NCBI RefSeq assembly: GCF_041538045.1
Contig: NZ_JBGOSE010000005.1
Location: forward strand, 297,375-361,374
Source: Aliiglaciecola sp041538045
GTDB lineage: Bacteria > Pseudomonadota > Gammaproteobacteria > Enterobacterales > Alteromonadaceae
Reading direction: 5' to 3'
Length of the DNA: 64,000 nucleotides
Below are positions 34,638 to 44,643 of the stretch, piece by piece. The notes below the pieces were generated by a model, which was given only the letters and a program-made list of their open reading frames with translations, had not been told where the DNA came from and ran no database searches. Every line of letters begins with the position of its first letter. Position 1 is the stretch's first letter. Made by a program: the position numbers and the translations under genes.

Positions 34638-35573
34638 ATGCACGCAGGTTGGCGAGAGTATCTAAAGCAGCGGTTAAAAACACCTTCGAAGTTTTATTCT
34701 GTAGGGCTTGAATTTGGCGAAGATTCAATTCAAGTTTCGGTGCTAACTGATGAATTGCAAAATATCACCTGGGTGAAGCAACAGTTACTACCAATTCATG
34801 ATTGGCAGAAGCATCTTCGAAATTATGTTTCTCAAGAGTCATTAACTAACACCCCTTGTCATGTCGTTCTAAGTCCTAGTCATTATCAAATTCAACAATT
34901 AGAAAAGCCGCAAGTGAGCGATAGTGAATTGGCTCAGGCATTGGTTTGGAGTGTCAAAGACCTAATGCCAAACCAAGAGGACATAGTTGTCGACTACTTT
35001 GAGTTACCCGTGCAAAGCGCAGGTGAAAATAAAGTCAATGTAGTGGCCTTACCTGAAAATACATTTGAAGAGCTTACTGACGGTATAATGCACACCGGCT
35101 TGGATTTAAAGAGTATAAGTATCTTAGAACTTATCATGGCTGACTTAGTCGAGTCTGACGATGATGCAATACTTACACTTGTTCAGGAGTCTTGCCAAGA
35201 GATGTGTCTTAATATTATTAAAGGAGGACAGGTTTATTTTTCTAGGCGATTACGTGGCTACGAAAATCTCCCCACCTTTAGTGAAGAAGAGTTGCAAATG
35301 GGCGTTGGAGATAATTTGAGCGTCGAAATTCAGCGGTCAATGGATTACTTCGAGAGCCAGCTTAGGCAAGCTCCAGTGAAGAAGATTTTATTAGCAATCG
35401 AGTCCCCCCATTTAGAAAAACTAGCGCAAATGATGCAGCAGTTAACTTTTATGACAGTAGAACCCATGCATATCGACGTTAAACATGCTGAAGAGTTAAC
35501 TTATCGTAGCAGCTTCATCGGAAGTTTAGGTGCGGCTTTTGTACAGAAGAACGGAAGTGCCAATGAAAACTAG
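34638..35573 (+). CDS. mshI: MSHA biogenesis protein MshI (PilM-like)
   Basis: 311 residues with the PilM/GspL actin-like ATPase fold: SVGLEFGEDSIQVSVLTD at the start, then a domain containing LEKPQVSDSELAQALVWSVKDLMP, typical of MshI. It is part of the inner-membrane platform of the mannose-sensitive haemagglutinin type IV pilus. It is the first gene of the locus and overlaps the next gene by 11 bases. Confidence 0.85.
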   Translation: MHAGWREYLKQRLKTPSKFYSVGLEFGEDSIQVSVLTDELQNITWVKQQLLPIHDWQKHLRNYVSQESLTNTPCHVVLSPSHYQIQQLEKPQVSDSELAQALVWSVKDLMPNQEDIVVDYFELPVQSAGENKVNVVALPENTFEELTDGIMHTGLDLKSISILELIMADLVESDDDAILTLVQESCQEMCLNIIKGGQVYFSRRLRGYENLPTFSEEELQMGVGDNLSVEIQRSMDYFESQLRQAPVKKILLAIESPHLEKLAQMMQQLTFMTVEPMHIDVKHAEELTYRSSFIGSLGAAFVQKNGSANEN

Positions 35574-36168
35574 AATTAATTTTTATAGAGAAGATTTTAA
35601 ATCCAAAATTATTCTTCTCAATTTGAATTTTCTTTTAGGGTTGGCCACGTTATCAATTATTTGTGTTGTCGTTGCTTGGTTATGGGCGAACAGTGCATTG
35701 ACTGACGCGAAGAAACAAACAGACTCCTTGCTTTTCCAAATTGTACAAAAAAAGGAATTATCAAAATCATTAATAGAGACGAAAGACACTCGAGCTCAAA
35801 ATATGGCAATAGTGGCAGATGTGGAAAAACATCTGCAAGAACTGGCAATGAAACGCACTATTTTAGATGAGCTGGACAGTCGTCAAACTCAAAGAGGTCA
35901 AGGTTATTCGAGTTTAATGATAGGTTTGGCAGAAAATCACAATGCTAATTTATGGTTAACGAACATTTCGATATATGATCGTCGCCTTTATTTGGAAGGC
36001 GCGACTACTGACTCTAAAGCGCTGCCCCAGTGGTTGTCGAAACTAAATCAAGCAAGTTATTTTGCAGATACTGAGTTCGCTGGCACCCGTATGTTTCGTA
36101 ATGAAGACCAGCAATTACAGTTTATTCTTAGTTCTAACCTAGATGATATGAAGAGGAAGGGGCAATGA
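35563..36168 (+). CDS. PilN-like MSHA platform protein (MshI2)
   Basis: 201 residues. KTRINFYREDFKSK at the N-terminus is the PilN-type cytoplasmic segment that would bind MshI. One transmembrane helix (about 20-45) is followed by a coiled-coil region and a periplasmic ferredoxin-like domain (LTNISIYDRRLYLEGATTDS). The ATG at 35563, with GGAAG upstream, overlaps the mshI stop. In Shewanella-type loci this gene is often also called MshI. Confidence 0.85.
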   Translation: MKTRINFYREDFKSKIILLNLNFLLGLATLSIICVVVAWLWANSALTDAKKQTDSLLFQIVQKKELSKSLIETKDTRAQNMAIVADVEKHLQELAMKRTILDELDSRQTQRGQGYSSLMIGLAENHNANLWLTNISIYDRRLYLEGATTDSKALPQWLSKLNQASYFADTEFAGTRMFRNEDQQLQFILSSNLDDMKRKGQ

Positions 36169-36845
36169 GTCAGTCTTTGGGAAATCAATATACTGATCTG
36201 CGCAGAAAATTTTCCGCTCTCACTACTCGTGAACGTGCTCTAACCTTCATTGCTGTTTTAGCGCTTATATTGTTGGGGGGGTACGTTATTTTGGTCGAGC
36301 CTGTTTTGGATGAATGGGAACGAGAAAAAATGGAAATTCAACGACAATCGACAGAAGTAAATAGCTTAGATGGAAAAACTGCAATATTACAAAAAACCTT
36401 GCAAGAAGATCCTGATGCGGCAATTAAAGCGCGATTGAAATCTGTCCAACGAAAAATATCTGAAGCGGATGAGATGCTCAACGCGCAAACAGCAAACTTA
36501 GTACCAGCATCCCGTATGCCGATACTTCTAGAGCAAGTTTTTGAACAGTTTGATCAACTTAAATTAATCGAAATGCATTCAATTGCTCCTGCTCCATTAC
36601 TAAAGCTGGAAGAAGAGCAGGCACTGACCGATGTCAATTTGTACCAACATGGTGTGCAAATAACATTGCAAGGTGGTTATTTTGAGATTCAAAAATATTT
36701 GGAAAAAGTAGAAGCTTTGCCTTACCAATTTTATTGGAAGAAATTCGAATACAAGGTTGAAGAATATCCAGATGCTTCGGTTCAAATTGAAATTTATACC
36801 CTAAGCACCAGTCGCGCATTTATTGGAGTTCGCAATGAGTCGTAA
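36165..36845 (+). CDS. mshJ: MSHA biogenesis protein MshJ (PilO-like)
   Basis: 226 residues. One N-terminal membrane helix (ALTFIAVLALILLGGYVILV), a predicted coiled coil and a ferredoxin-like periplasmic domain give the PilO pattern; it should pair with the PilN-like protein. The ATG overlaps the previous stop as ATGA. Confidence 0.85.
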   Translation: MSQSLGNQYTDLRRKFSALTTRERALTFIAVLALILLGGYVILVEPVLDEWEREKMEIQRQSTEVNSLDGKTAILQKTLQEDPDAAIKARLKSVQRKISEADEMLNAQTANLVPASRMPILLEQVFEQFDQLKLIEMHSIAPAPLLKLEEEQALTDVNLYQHGVQITLQGGYFEIQKYLEKVEALPYQFYWKKFEYKVEEYPDASVQIEIYTLSTSRAFIGVRNES

Positions 36846-37179
36846 ATTCGCTATATGCATTGGAATGCTGCTTTGCTTTTCACTTCAAGCAAAACAACTT
36901 ATAGATCCAACTAAACCGAAAGGGGCTGGGTTACTTACTCTTAAAAGCACTGAAGGCGAAGATGGTCCAGCGCCAATTATATTGACGGCTGTATTTATTA
37001 AAGCTAATAGTAAAGTAGCTGTGATAAATGGTGACTCCGTTGCTGAAGGGCAAACTTGGAGAGGAAACCAAGTGAAAAAGATAAATAAAGACGGTGTCGT
37101 ATTGGTTGTAGACGGCCGTGAAACCGATTTGTTATTAAATCAACACTCAATTAAAAAAGATGCATCGAATGACTTCTAA
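36835..37179 (+). CDS. mshK: MSHA biogenesis protein MshK (PilP-like)
   Basis: 114 residues with a signal peptide (FAICIGMLLCFSLQA) and then LIDPTKPKG, the Asp-Pro-(T)-x-P start common to MshK and PilP-type pilot proteins. The C-terminal beta domain (PIILTAVFIKANSKVAVING) would contact the secretin. The ATG at 36835, with GGAG upstream, lies inside the end of mshJ. Confidence 0.8.
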   Translation: MSRKFAICIGMLLCFSLQAKQLIDPTKPKGAGLLTLKSTEGEDGPAPIILTAVFIKANSKVAVINGDSVAEGQTWRGNQVKKINKDGVVLVVDGRETDLLLNQHSIKKDASNDF

Positions 37180-38824
37180 GCAAATTGTACTTTTAGGATT
37201 GTCGCTAGCCATGTTTGGCTGTCAATCAACATCAGAAACCGGGCCTGCGCAAAAGTCCATGGATCAAGCAATGCAATATCAGGTTGAGTCCATGCAGGGT
37301 AAACAAAATACGCCCCTAAATGACTTGCCAGATGCAGTGAGTCAGGCGTTGCTACCTGGCCAATCGTTAAGTGAAGAACCTCTTTTTGATGATGAAAAAT
37401 ATGATATCAGTGCCAAAGCCGTTGATGCAGTCAGTTTTTTTGGCAGTTTAGTAGAAGGCACACCCTACAGTGTTGCGGTTCATCCAGAAGTTAAAGGCGC
37501 TATATCTTTAAGTTTGAAACAGGTCTCACTTGAACAAGTGTTTGATTTAGTATCCGATTTATACGGGTATGATGTTCAAAAGTTTGATCAAATATTTCGC
37601 GTTTTTCCTGCAGGCATGCGCACCGAAACTTTCCCTGTCAATTACCTACTAATGCAACGTGATGGCACAACCCAAACGAGTATTTCCTCTGGTGGCGTAA
37701 CCCAAAGCGAAAATAATCAAAACTCTAATACTAATAGTGTTAATAACTACACTGGTAACTCTTCTACAGGAAATAACTTAGGTGGCAGTTCCAGTGGTAA
37801 TAATATTAATGGCACTAATATCAGCACTAGAACCGAAACCGACTTCTGGAGCGAGTTAAAAGAGACATTACAGTCGATGGTTGGGGCTGAAGAAGGGCGT
37901 ATGGTTATGGTCACTCCTCAAGCAGGTTTAGTTACTGTTCGTGCGATGCCCGGAGAAATCCGTAGCGTTAAAGAGTATCTAAAAGTATCTGAAGAGATTA
38001 TAAAACGACAAGTGGTCTTAGAAGCTAGAATCATTGAAGTGTCGTTGAGTGATGAATATCAACAAGGTATTAATTGGAATCAAATTGCTAATAGTAATAG
38101 TAGTACCCAAGTCAGCTTTTCTACTACTGCTGGTAACTTCGGTAATCAAATTAGTGCTGCTATTGGTAATGTCACCAGTTTATCTTTCTTAAATGAAGAT
38201 TTTTCCGGCGTTTTAACGTTGCTTGAAACTCAGGGTAATGTGCAAGTTCTATCTAGCCCAAGAGTGACAGCAACTAATAATCAAAAAGCAGTCATAAAAG
38301 TAGGTGATGATGAGTACTTTGTGACTGAAGTTTCCAATCAAAATACTATTACTTCCGGCACCACTACAGTAACGCCGAATATTGAACTTACACCGTTCTT
38401 TTCTGGTATAGCATTGGATGTGACTCCGCAAATTGATGATAAGGGTGGCGTGTTGCTGCATATTCATCCTTCGGTTATCGAAACTGACGAACAGGAAAAA
38501 GTCATCACCTTAAACGAAGAGCGTTATGTTTTGCCTCTAGCACAAAGCAACATTCGGGAATCGGATACCGTTATTCATGCAAGCTCGGGTGAAATTGTCG
38601 TGATTGGTGGGTTGATGCAGTCAATAGTGTCAGAAAGCGACTCAAAAACCCCGCTATTAGGTGACATTCCATTACTTGGTAACCTTTTCAAAAGTAAAAA
38701 CGATGTTGAAACCAAAAAAGAGTTGGTAATTTTATTAAAACCCACAGTGGTTGATGCGAATACTTGGAAGCAGCAATTAAAGCAAAGCCGTGATCAAATG
38801 GCCGACTGGTTATACGTGGAATAA
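37160..38824 (+). CDS. mshL: MSHA secretin MshL
   Basis: 554 residues, the outer-membrane secretin of the PilQ/GspD family. A lipoprotein signal (LSLAMFGC) is followed by a secretin/TonB short N-terminal domain, a Ser/Asn/Gly-rich linker (about residues 175-230) and the secretin core (about 280-550). The core has VQVLSSPRVTATNNQKAVIKVG and IPLLGNLFKSK near the end. It overlaps mshK by 20 bases. A start at 37169 (MTSKQIVLL) is equally possible. Confidence 0.93.
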   Translation: MHRMTSKQIVLLGLSLAMFGCQSTSETGPAQKSMDQAMQYQVESMQGKQNTPLNDLPDAVSQALLPGQSLSEEPLFDDEKYDISAKAVDAVSFFGSLVEGTPYSVAVHPEVKGAISLSLKQVSLEQVFDLVSDLYGYDVQKFDQIFRVFPAGMRTETFPVNYLLMQRDGTTQTSISSGGVTQSENNQNSNTNSVNNYTGNSSTGNNLGGSSSGNNINGTNISTRTETDFWSELKETLQSMVGAEEGRMVMVTPQAGLVTVRAMPGEIRSVKEYLKVSEEIIKRQVVLEARIIEVSLSDEYQQGINWNQIANSNSSTQVSFSTTAGNFGNQISAAIGNVTSLSFLNEDFSGVLTLLETQGNVQVLSSPRVTATNNQKAVIKVGDDEYFVTEVSNQNTITSGTTTVTPNIELTPFFSGIALDVTPQIDDKGGVLLHIHPSVIETDEQEKVITLNEERYVLPLAQSNIRESDTVIHASSGEIVVIGGLMQSIVSESDSKTPLLGDIPLLGNLFKSKNDVETKKELVILLKPTVVDANTWKQQLKQSRDQMADWLYVE

Positions 38825-38828
38825 CACT

Positions 38829-39734
38829 ATGTACCTGTACCATTACGGTATAAAGGAATTACCGTTTACATTAACGCCTAATACTAGCTACTTCTTTGGT
38901 CTTCCGAGTCACAAAGAAGCGTTAGCTGTGTTGGTTACTGCCCTTAAAACCGGTGAAGGTTTTATTAAAGTAACAGGCGAAGTTGGTACAGGTAAAACCC
39001 TGATTTGCCGTAAATTACTAAATGAGTTACCAGGAGATTTCGTTACAGCTTACATCCCCAATCCGTTTCTGAGCCCTGCTGAACTGCGTCGCTCTGTGGC
39101 TAATGAGTTAAACGTTGCGTTAACGGACCATTCTGACCAGCAGGAATTTACGCATCGTATACAACAAGCTCTTATTCACATACATCAACAAAACAAAGGT
39201 GTTGTTTTGATCATTGATGAAGCTCAGGCTTTACCAATGGAAAGTATTGAAGCGTTAAGGTTAATGACGAATTTAGAGACGGAGTCGCGTAAATTATTAC
39301 AAGTTGTTTTGTTCGGTCAGCCCGAGTTAGATGAAAAGCTAGCATTGCCTGAACTACGCCAACTGAAACAACGAATTACTTTTTCTTATAATTTACGTTT
39401 AATGGATGCTGACCAAGTTTATCAGTACGTTCGACATCGTATGGCAGTTGCTGGATATAAGGGACAGGAGTTATTCAGCAAAAAATGTTGTGAGCGTTTG
39501 TTCAAAGCGAGTAAAGGTACACCGAGAATTGTTAATGTCTTATGCCATAAGGCGTTGATGCTTGCATATGGCGAAGGTAAGCACGAAGTTTCACTTGAGC
39601 ACGTAAACTTAGCCATCAACGATACTGAGGCGGCATTATTACCTAGCAAACATTTACGTCTTATTTTGATTATTGTAGGGTTAATTTTATTGGCATTAAC
39701 TGCAACCTTTGTTTATGAAAGTTGGCTGTTATGA
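38829..39734 (+). CDS. mshM: MSHA accessory ATPase MshM (ExeA-like)
   Basis: 301 residues. An AAA ATPase of the ExeA/GspA type: start YLYHYGIKELPFTLTPN, Walker A VTGEVGTGKTLICRK, Walker B LIIDEAQALP. A C-terminal transmembrane helix (LILIIVGLILLALTATFVY) is present. Such proteins help insert or assemble the secretin. The ATG at 38829 lies 4 bases after the mshL stop. Confidence 0.9.
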   Translation: MYLYHYGIKELPFTLTPNTSYFFGLPSHKEALAVLVTALKTGEGFIKVTGEVGTGKTLICRKLLNELPGDFVTAYIPNPFLSPAELRRSVANELNVALTDHSDQQEFTHRIQQALIHIHQQNKGVVLIIDEAQALPMESIEALRLMTNLETESRKLLQVVLFGQPELDEKLALPELRQLKQRITFSYNLRLMDADQVYQYVRHRMAVAGYKGQELFSKKCCERLFKASKGTPRIVNVLCHKALMLAYGEGKHEVSLEHVNLAINDTEAALLPSKHLRLILIIVGLILLALTATFVYESWLL

Positions 39735-40927
39735 GTGTTGTAAATAAAATGCTGCAAGACCTAGAAGAGCGTAAGGCTGACCCTGAATTGTCAGCTGATT
39801 ATCGTCCGTCAACAGAAAGCAAAAAATCGTTTCTAAGTATTTATGCTTTTCTGATTGTGCTGATAATTATCTGCGTATTTTGGTTCTTTAAAGACAGTCT
39901 ATTTACGCAAAAAAACGAAACAGGCGAGTTAATAGACACTGTCGAAAAGTCTGAAAAAAGCTCGCAAATAGAACTTGTAGAGAAACCCTATTTAGCGCCT
40001 GAAGTTGTTACCGATACCCAAATTAACAATCAACTAACAGTGCTCGATAATGATCTAGTTAATCAATCGGAACAGTTAAGCCAAGCAAAACTTAACGATA
40101 ATTTAGGTGATAGTAAAAACGCAAAAAGCCAGGTAGAAAACACTGATAATGAATTACTACATTCAATTGAAGATGACGTGGTTGAAGCTGAGCAAGAAAT
40201 ACAATTAGTTGCCCAAGTTGGAACGGACGAGATAACTAAAGTTGAACAAAAGCTGACTAAAATGAAGTCAGCATCTAAACCGCCAGAACCTAAAAAAGTC
40301 GCTAATGTAGACACGGATGGTAGTGTATTCGAAATGAAGTCGAGTAAAGCTGCAGTTGATAAAGAAGCGTTAAAACAACAGGTGCAAGTGGCGCTGAAGC
40401 GCGGCGATGACCGAACTGCAATTAAATTACTAGCTAAACTTGTACACGTTACACCAGATAATACCGCCGCTAGAAAAAGACTGGCTTCAATGTTGTTTGC
40501 TCAAGGCAATCATGAAAAAGCCAACACAACTCTGCAAACAGGCGTAGATTTGTATCCTGGTAATTTAGAGCTGCGAATTATGCAAGCAAGACTGTATGAA
40601 CAAATGAAAAAGCCTGATCAAGGTTTTGAGTTATTAATGGCGCACCGGGTATCGGCTTATCAAGCACCGGATTATTTAGCCTACAGAGCTGCATTGGCTC
40701 AAAAAGCCAATAATTTTGCGCAGGCTAGGATCGATTATCAGCAATTAGCTAAAAGCCAGTCTGCAAACGCTAAATGGTGGCTCGGATTAGCGGTGGTTGA
40801 AGAACGTCTAGGAAATATGAATGGGGCTTTAGATGCCTATCAGAATGTTAAACAATTATCCCAAATGTCCGTCGAGGTGGAAGAATTTGTTGAGCAAAGA
40901 ATACGCTACTTGGCAGGGGTTAAATAA
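39731..40927 (+). CDS. mshN: MSHA biogenesis protein MshN (TPR protein)
   Basis: 398 residues. The N-terminus SVVNKMLQDLEERK is characteristic of MshN. One transmembrane helix (about 29-50) is followed by an acidic low-complexity region and C-terminal TPR repeats (about 220-390). It probably scaffolds the pilus machine. It overlaps mshM as ATGA. Confidence 0.85.
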   Translation: MSVVNKMLQDLEERKADPELSADYRPSTESKKSFLSIYAFLIVLIIICVFWFFKDSLFTQKNETGELIDTVEKSEKSSQIELVEKPYLAPEVVTDTQINNQLTVLDNDLVNQSEQLSQAKLNDNLGDSKNAKSQVENTDNELLHSIEDDVVEAEQEIQLVAQVGTDEITKVEQKLTKMKSASKPPEPKKVANVDTDGSVFEMKSSKAAVDKEALKQQVQVALKRGDDRTAIKLLAKLVHVTPDNTAARKRLASMLFAQGNHEKANTTLQTGVDLYPGNLELRIMQARLYEQMKKPDQGFELLMAHRVSAYQAPDYLAYRAALAQKANNFAQARIDYQQLAKSQSANAKWWLGLAVVEERLGNMNGALDAYQNVKQLSQMSVEVEEFVEQRIRYLAGVK

Positions 40928-42702
40928 TGCAGCCTAAAGCTAAAATCCGTCTCGGAGATCTGTTGGTTCAAAACAACATAATTACCGAAGAGCAACTGAT
41001 GCAGGCGTTGTCAGCTCAACGAGAATCCGGTAGGAAGCTTGGTGCTGTTTTGGTTGAGCAAGGGTTCGTTTCAGAACACGATTTACTGACTTTTTTGTCG
41101 CAGCATTTGAAAGTGCCACTTATTAGCATACCTGAGTATCGGGTACAGCCAGAAAGTGTGAAACTATTGCCAGAGGTACAAGCTCGTCGTTATCGAGCAA
41201 TTGTTCTTGATGACCAAGACGACCACCTTTTAGTGGGGATGAGTGATCCTGCAGACATCAATGCGGTTGATGCACTTTCTTCATTGTTGTCTAAACCCTT
41301 AAAGTTAGCCGTAGTTTCTCAAGCTCAATTATTTGAAGCATACGATAGTTTTTATCGACGAACTGAAGAGATCGCATCGTTCGCTCAGGAGTTGGCCGAA
41401 GAATATCAAAACGAGGATGAGTTCGACTTTGCCAGTGGTCTAGAGTCCGAACAAGACACTGCTGTTGCTCGTTTATTGCAGTCTATCTTTGAAGATGCGG
41501 TACAAGCCAAAGCATCTGATATTCACATTGAACCCGATGAGGGATTATTACGGATCCGTCAACGTGTTGATGGCACCTTGCAAGAAACCATTATTAAAGA
41601 AAAGAATATCGCATCAGCACTAGTGCTTCGTTTGAAGTTGATGTCTGGGCTGGATATTTCTGAAAAACGCTTACCTCAGGATGGGCGCACCCAAGTCCGT
41701 ATTAAAGGCCATATAGTTGATGTGCGTCTGTCAACTATGCCGGTTCAAAACGGTGAGTCTGTAGTCATGCGTTTACTTGACCAGTCTGCAGGTTTGCTGA
41801 CTTTAGATCAAACTGGAATGCCTGGCCATATGTTGCGACGCCTAAGAGTTTTACTGCAACGTCCCCACGGGATGATTCTGGTGACAGGACCTACTGGCTC
41901 GGGTAAAACAACCACCTTATATGGTGCGTTGAGTGAGTTGAATAAACCAGACACTAAGATCATCACAGTTGAAGATCCAGTGGAATACCGATTGCCAAGA
42001 ATCAATCAGGTTCAAATCAATAATAAAATCGACCTCACGTTTTCCAATATCCTCAGAACTACCCTTCGTCAAGATCCCGATATTATTATGGTGGGTGAGA
42101 TGCGTGATGCAGAGACTGTAGAAATAGGCTTGCGAGGAGCATTAACGGGTCACTTAGTTTTATCTACATTGCATACAAACGATGCCATAAGCAGTGCTAT
42201 ACGTCTTTTGGATATGGGAGCGCCGGGTTATTTAGTTGCCAGTTCGTTACGGGCAATTATAGCGCAACGATTGGTGCGAAGAATATGTGATAACTGTCAG
42301 GTTGACTACACTCCCAATGAAGAAGAAATGTTTTGGTTGGGAAACATAGATGAAAATGCCAAAAATGCCACCTTTAAAAAAGGGGTGGGATGTCAAAGCT
42401 GTAATCAAAAAGGCTATCGTGGACGTTTAGGGGTATTCGAGTTGTTGGAAATGACCGACTCAATGATGGACGCCTTAAAAAATTCAGATACGGTGGCATT
42501 TAGTCATGCCGCTTTGAAGAGTCCAGGGTACTCACCTTTGGCCAGTGTTGCCCTGTCTTACGCGAAGTTAGGTTTAACGACTGTGGAAGAGGTACTTAGG
42601 TTAGTGGAAATGGTTGCTGAAAGTGATAATAGTAACAGCCAAGAGCAAGAACAAAATAATACTGTTGTGAGTAATGAAGGTGAGGTAGATGGCGCAGTTT
42701 AA
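40927..42702 (+). CDS. mshE: MSHA extension ATPase MshE
   Basis: 591 residues, the assembly motor of the pilus. The N-terminal MshEN domain begins RLGDLLVQNNIITEEQLMQA and KLGAVLVEQGFVSEHDLL; in Vibrio MshE this domain binds cyclic di-GMP. The GspE core has Walker A TGPTGSGKTTTLYG, the Asp box and GEMRDAET. A CDNC...CQSC tetracysteine zinc site follows (about residues 455-500). It overlaps mshN by one base (TAATG). Cyclic-di-GMP control is inferred from the family. Confidence 0.95.
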   Translation: MQPKAKIRLGDLLVQNNIITEEQLMQALSAQRESGRKLGAVLVEQGFVSEHDLLTFLSQHLKVPLISIPEYRVQPESVKLLPEVQARRYRAIVLDDQDDHLLVGMSDPADINAVDALSSLLSKPLKLAVVSQAQLFEAYDSFYRRTEEIASFAQELAEEYQNEDEFDFASGLESEQDTAVARLLQSIFEDAVQAKASDIHIEPDEGLLRIRQRVDGTLQETIIKEKNIASALVLRLKLMSGLDISEKRLPQDGRTQVRIKGHIVDVRLSTMPVQNGESVVMRLLDQSAGLLTLDQTGMPGHMLRRLRVLLQRPHGMILVTGPTGSGKTTTLYGALSELNKPDTKIITVEDPVEYRLPRINQVQINNKIDLTFSNILRTTLRQDPDIIMVGEMRDAETVEIGLRGALTGHLVLSTLHTNDAISSAIRLLDMGAPGYLVASSLRAIIAQRLVRRICDNCQVDYTPNEEEMFWLGNIDENAKNATFKKGVGCQSCNQKGYRGRLGVFELLEMTDSMMDALKNSDTVAFSHAALKSPGYSPLASVALSYAKLGLTTVEEVLRLVEMVAESDNSNSQEQEQNNTVVSNEGEVDGAV

Positions 42703-43918
42703 TTATACTGGACGCACATCTAATGGTGAGCTAACTAGTGGCTTGATTGAAGCCGTGGATCAGTCTACGGCTGCTAAAATTTTAGTTAGCCGCAATGTTA
42801 TTCCCCTTAATATTTATGAAAATAATGAACAAAGTGGTGATAAAAAACAAACCAATGAAATAAACTTTTTTACGCCAAAAGTTAGTTTAGAAGACTTAGT
42901 TATTTTTTCACGCCAAATGTTTTCTTTGACTCGTGCGGGTATTCCTATTTTGCGTGCGGTCAATGGACTCGCAGATTCGACCAATTCAAAACGAATGGAA
43001 TTGGCATTAATAGACGTTACTGAACAGTTAGAGCGAGGGCGGACCCTTTCATCTGCTTTGCATCAACACCCTGAAATTTTTAATCAGCTATTTGTTTCTG
43101 TTGTCCATGTGGGTGAGAACACAGGTAAGTTAGACGAAGCATTTTTGCAATTATCTGATTATTTGATTCGAGAACAGGAAACGCGTAAACAAATTAAGTC
43201 GGCAATGCGCTATCCATTTTTTGTGATTTTAGCGTTAATCGCAGCGTTAATTATTATGAACATCTTTGTTATCCCTGTGTTTGCCGACATGTTCAAAAAG
43301 TTTGACGCCGAATTGCCTTTAATGACTCGTTTTTTGATCGGCATGTCAGATATGTTTTTAACTAAGTGGCCGTTTATGTTAGTTATCATCGGTGGCGCTA
43401 TTTATGCGGTTAGGCGTTATTTAAATACGGATGTTGGTCGTTATAAATGGGATAAACGACAATTAAGATTACCGGTTATTGGGGGGGTATTAGAGCGCAC
43501 ACTTTTGGGCCGTTTTGCCAGAAGTTTTTCTATGATGTTGGTTTCCGGAGTTCCTCTTACCACGGCTTTAAATCTAGTTGCTGATGCGGTCGCTAACCGT
43601 TACATGTCTGAACGGATTTTAAATATGCGGCGTAGTATAGAGAAAGGTGAAAGTTTATCTCGTGTGGCTCATTCAAGTGAATTGTTCACACCTCTAGTGA
43701 TGCAAATGATTACTGTAGGTGAAGAGACTGGACGTGTGGACGAACTGCTAGCAGAGGTAGCCGACTACTACGAACGTGAAGTGGATTATGACTTAAAGAG
43801 TTTAACGTCTAAAATTGAACCTATACTCATAATTATTGTTGCAGTAATGGTGATGATATTGGCGCTAGGTATCTTTACCCCTATGTGGGAAATGATGGGC
43901 GCTTACAAAGGCAGTTAA
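42689..43918 (+). CDS. mshG: MSHA platform protein MshG (PilC/GspF)
   Basis: 409 residues, polytopic inner-membrane platform of the GspF family. Two repeated cytoplasmic domains (IFSRQMFSLTRAGIPILRAV and FARSFSMMLVSGVPLTTALN) are separated by membrane helices, ending in LALGIFTPMWEMMGAYK. It overlaps mshE by 14 bases. Confidence 0.95.
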   Translation: MAQFNYTGRTSNGELTSGLIEAVDQSTAAKILVSRNVIPLNIYENNEQSGDKKQTNEINFFTPKVSLEDLVIFSRQMFSLTRAGIPILRAVNGLADSTNSKRMELALIDVTEQLERGRTLSSALHQHPEIFNQLFVSVVHVGENTGKLDEAFLQLSDYLIREQETRKQIKSAMRYPFFVILALIAALIIMNIFVIPVFADMFKKFDAELPLMTRFLIGMSDMFLTKWPFMLVIIGGAIYAVRRYLNTDVGRYKWDKRQLRLPVIGGVLERTLLGRFARSFSMMLVSGVPLTTALNLVADAVANRYMSERILNMRRSIEKGESLSRVAHSSELFTPLVMQMITVGEETGRVDELLAEVADYYEREVDYDLKSLTSKIEPILIIIVAVMVMILALGIFTPMWEMMGAYKGS

Positions 43919-43951
43919 TTGCTCCATAATAGCGTGTAATTAGGAATTAAA

Positions 43952-44482
43952 TTGGATAAGAATCAGGCAGGACAAGAAAGTAGCAGCCAGTTATTTGGCA
44001 AAATTGTAGTGCTGATAGTGTTTGTCACTATTCTCACCAGTTTTGTGCTGTATTTTAATAAAAGTTCGCCTGATATGAAGTACATTGCTATGGAAAACTT
44101 ACAGCAACGGTTTTCACAAAGTGTAACTAACTCCCATTGGCAATGGCAGGCTGAAGGCCGGCCTAGAATAATCATATTAGTGCATTACGAATCGCAGCCT
44201 GATGGAGACAAGCAGGCTGTAGAAAAAGACAGACGTCCAATTGAAATGGGTTTAAATGGTTACCCTAAAACAGCACCCAGTACTAAGGGCTGCGAAAAGT
44301 TATGGCAAACTATTCTCAATGTTTCTATGAGCGTTGAGGGGTTTAAAGTGTATCCGGAATATTTTACTGATACGGATCCTGAAGACGCGGTAAACGACGC
44401 TAAATGTCGTTTTAGGTTGTCGGTAGGGCCCTATTTCGAATATCAAATTGCCAGCGGACAAGTAGGCCCTTTATTGGATTAA
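43952..44482 (+). CDS. mshF: MSHA biogenesis protein MshF
   Basis: 176 residues. One transmembrane helix (about 16-36, KIVVLIVFVTILTSFVLYF) and a periplasmic domain. Assigned mainly by position between mshG and mshB and by size. The start is TTG with AGGA 7 bases upstream. Confidence 0.75.
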   Translation: MDKNQAGQESSSQLFGKIVVLIVFVTILTSFVLYFNKSSPDMKYIAMENLQQRFSQSVTNSHWQWQAEGRPRIIILVHYESQPDGDKQAVEKDRRPIEMGLNGYPKTAPSTKGCEKLWQTILNVSMSVEGFKVYPEYFTDTDPEDAVNDAKCRFRLSVGPYFEYQIASGQVGPLLD

Positions 44483-44643
44483 GAAAACACAAAATTTAGC
44501 TTAGTATGACGTGACTTTAATAAGTTGTTGAACAAGTTAGATGGTTATAGAAAATATTTATATAAATTAATTTGGGTATTATGAGGAGGTCGCATATGGA
44601 TAATTCATTTAACACCTCTAATCAGCTAAAAGGTAGGTTAATC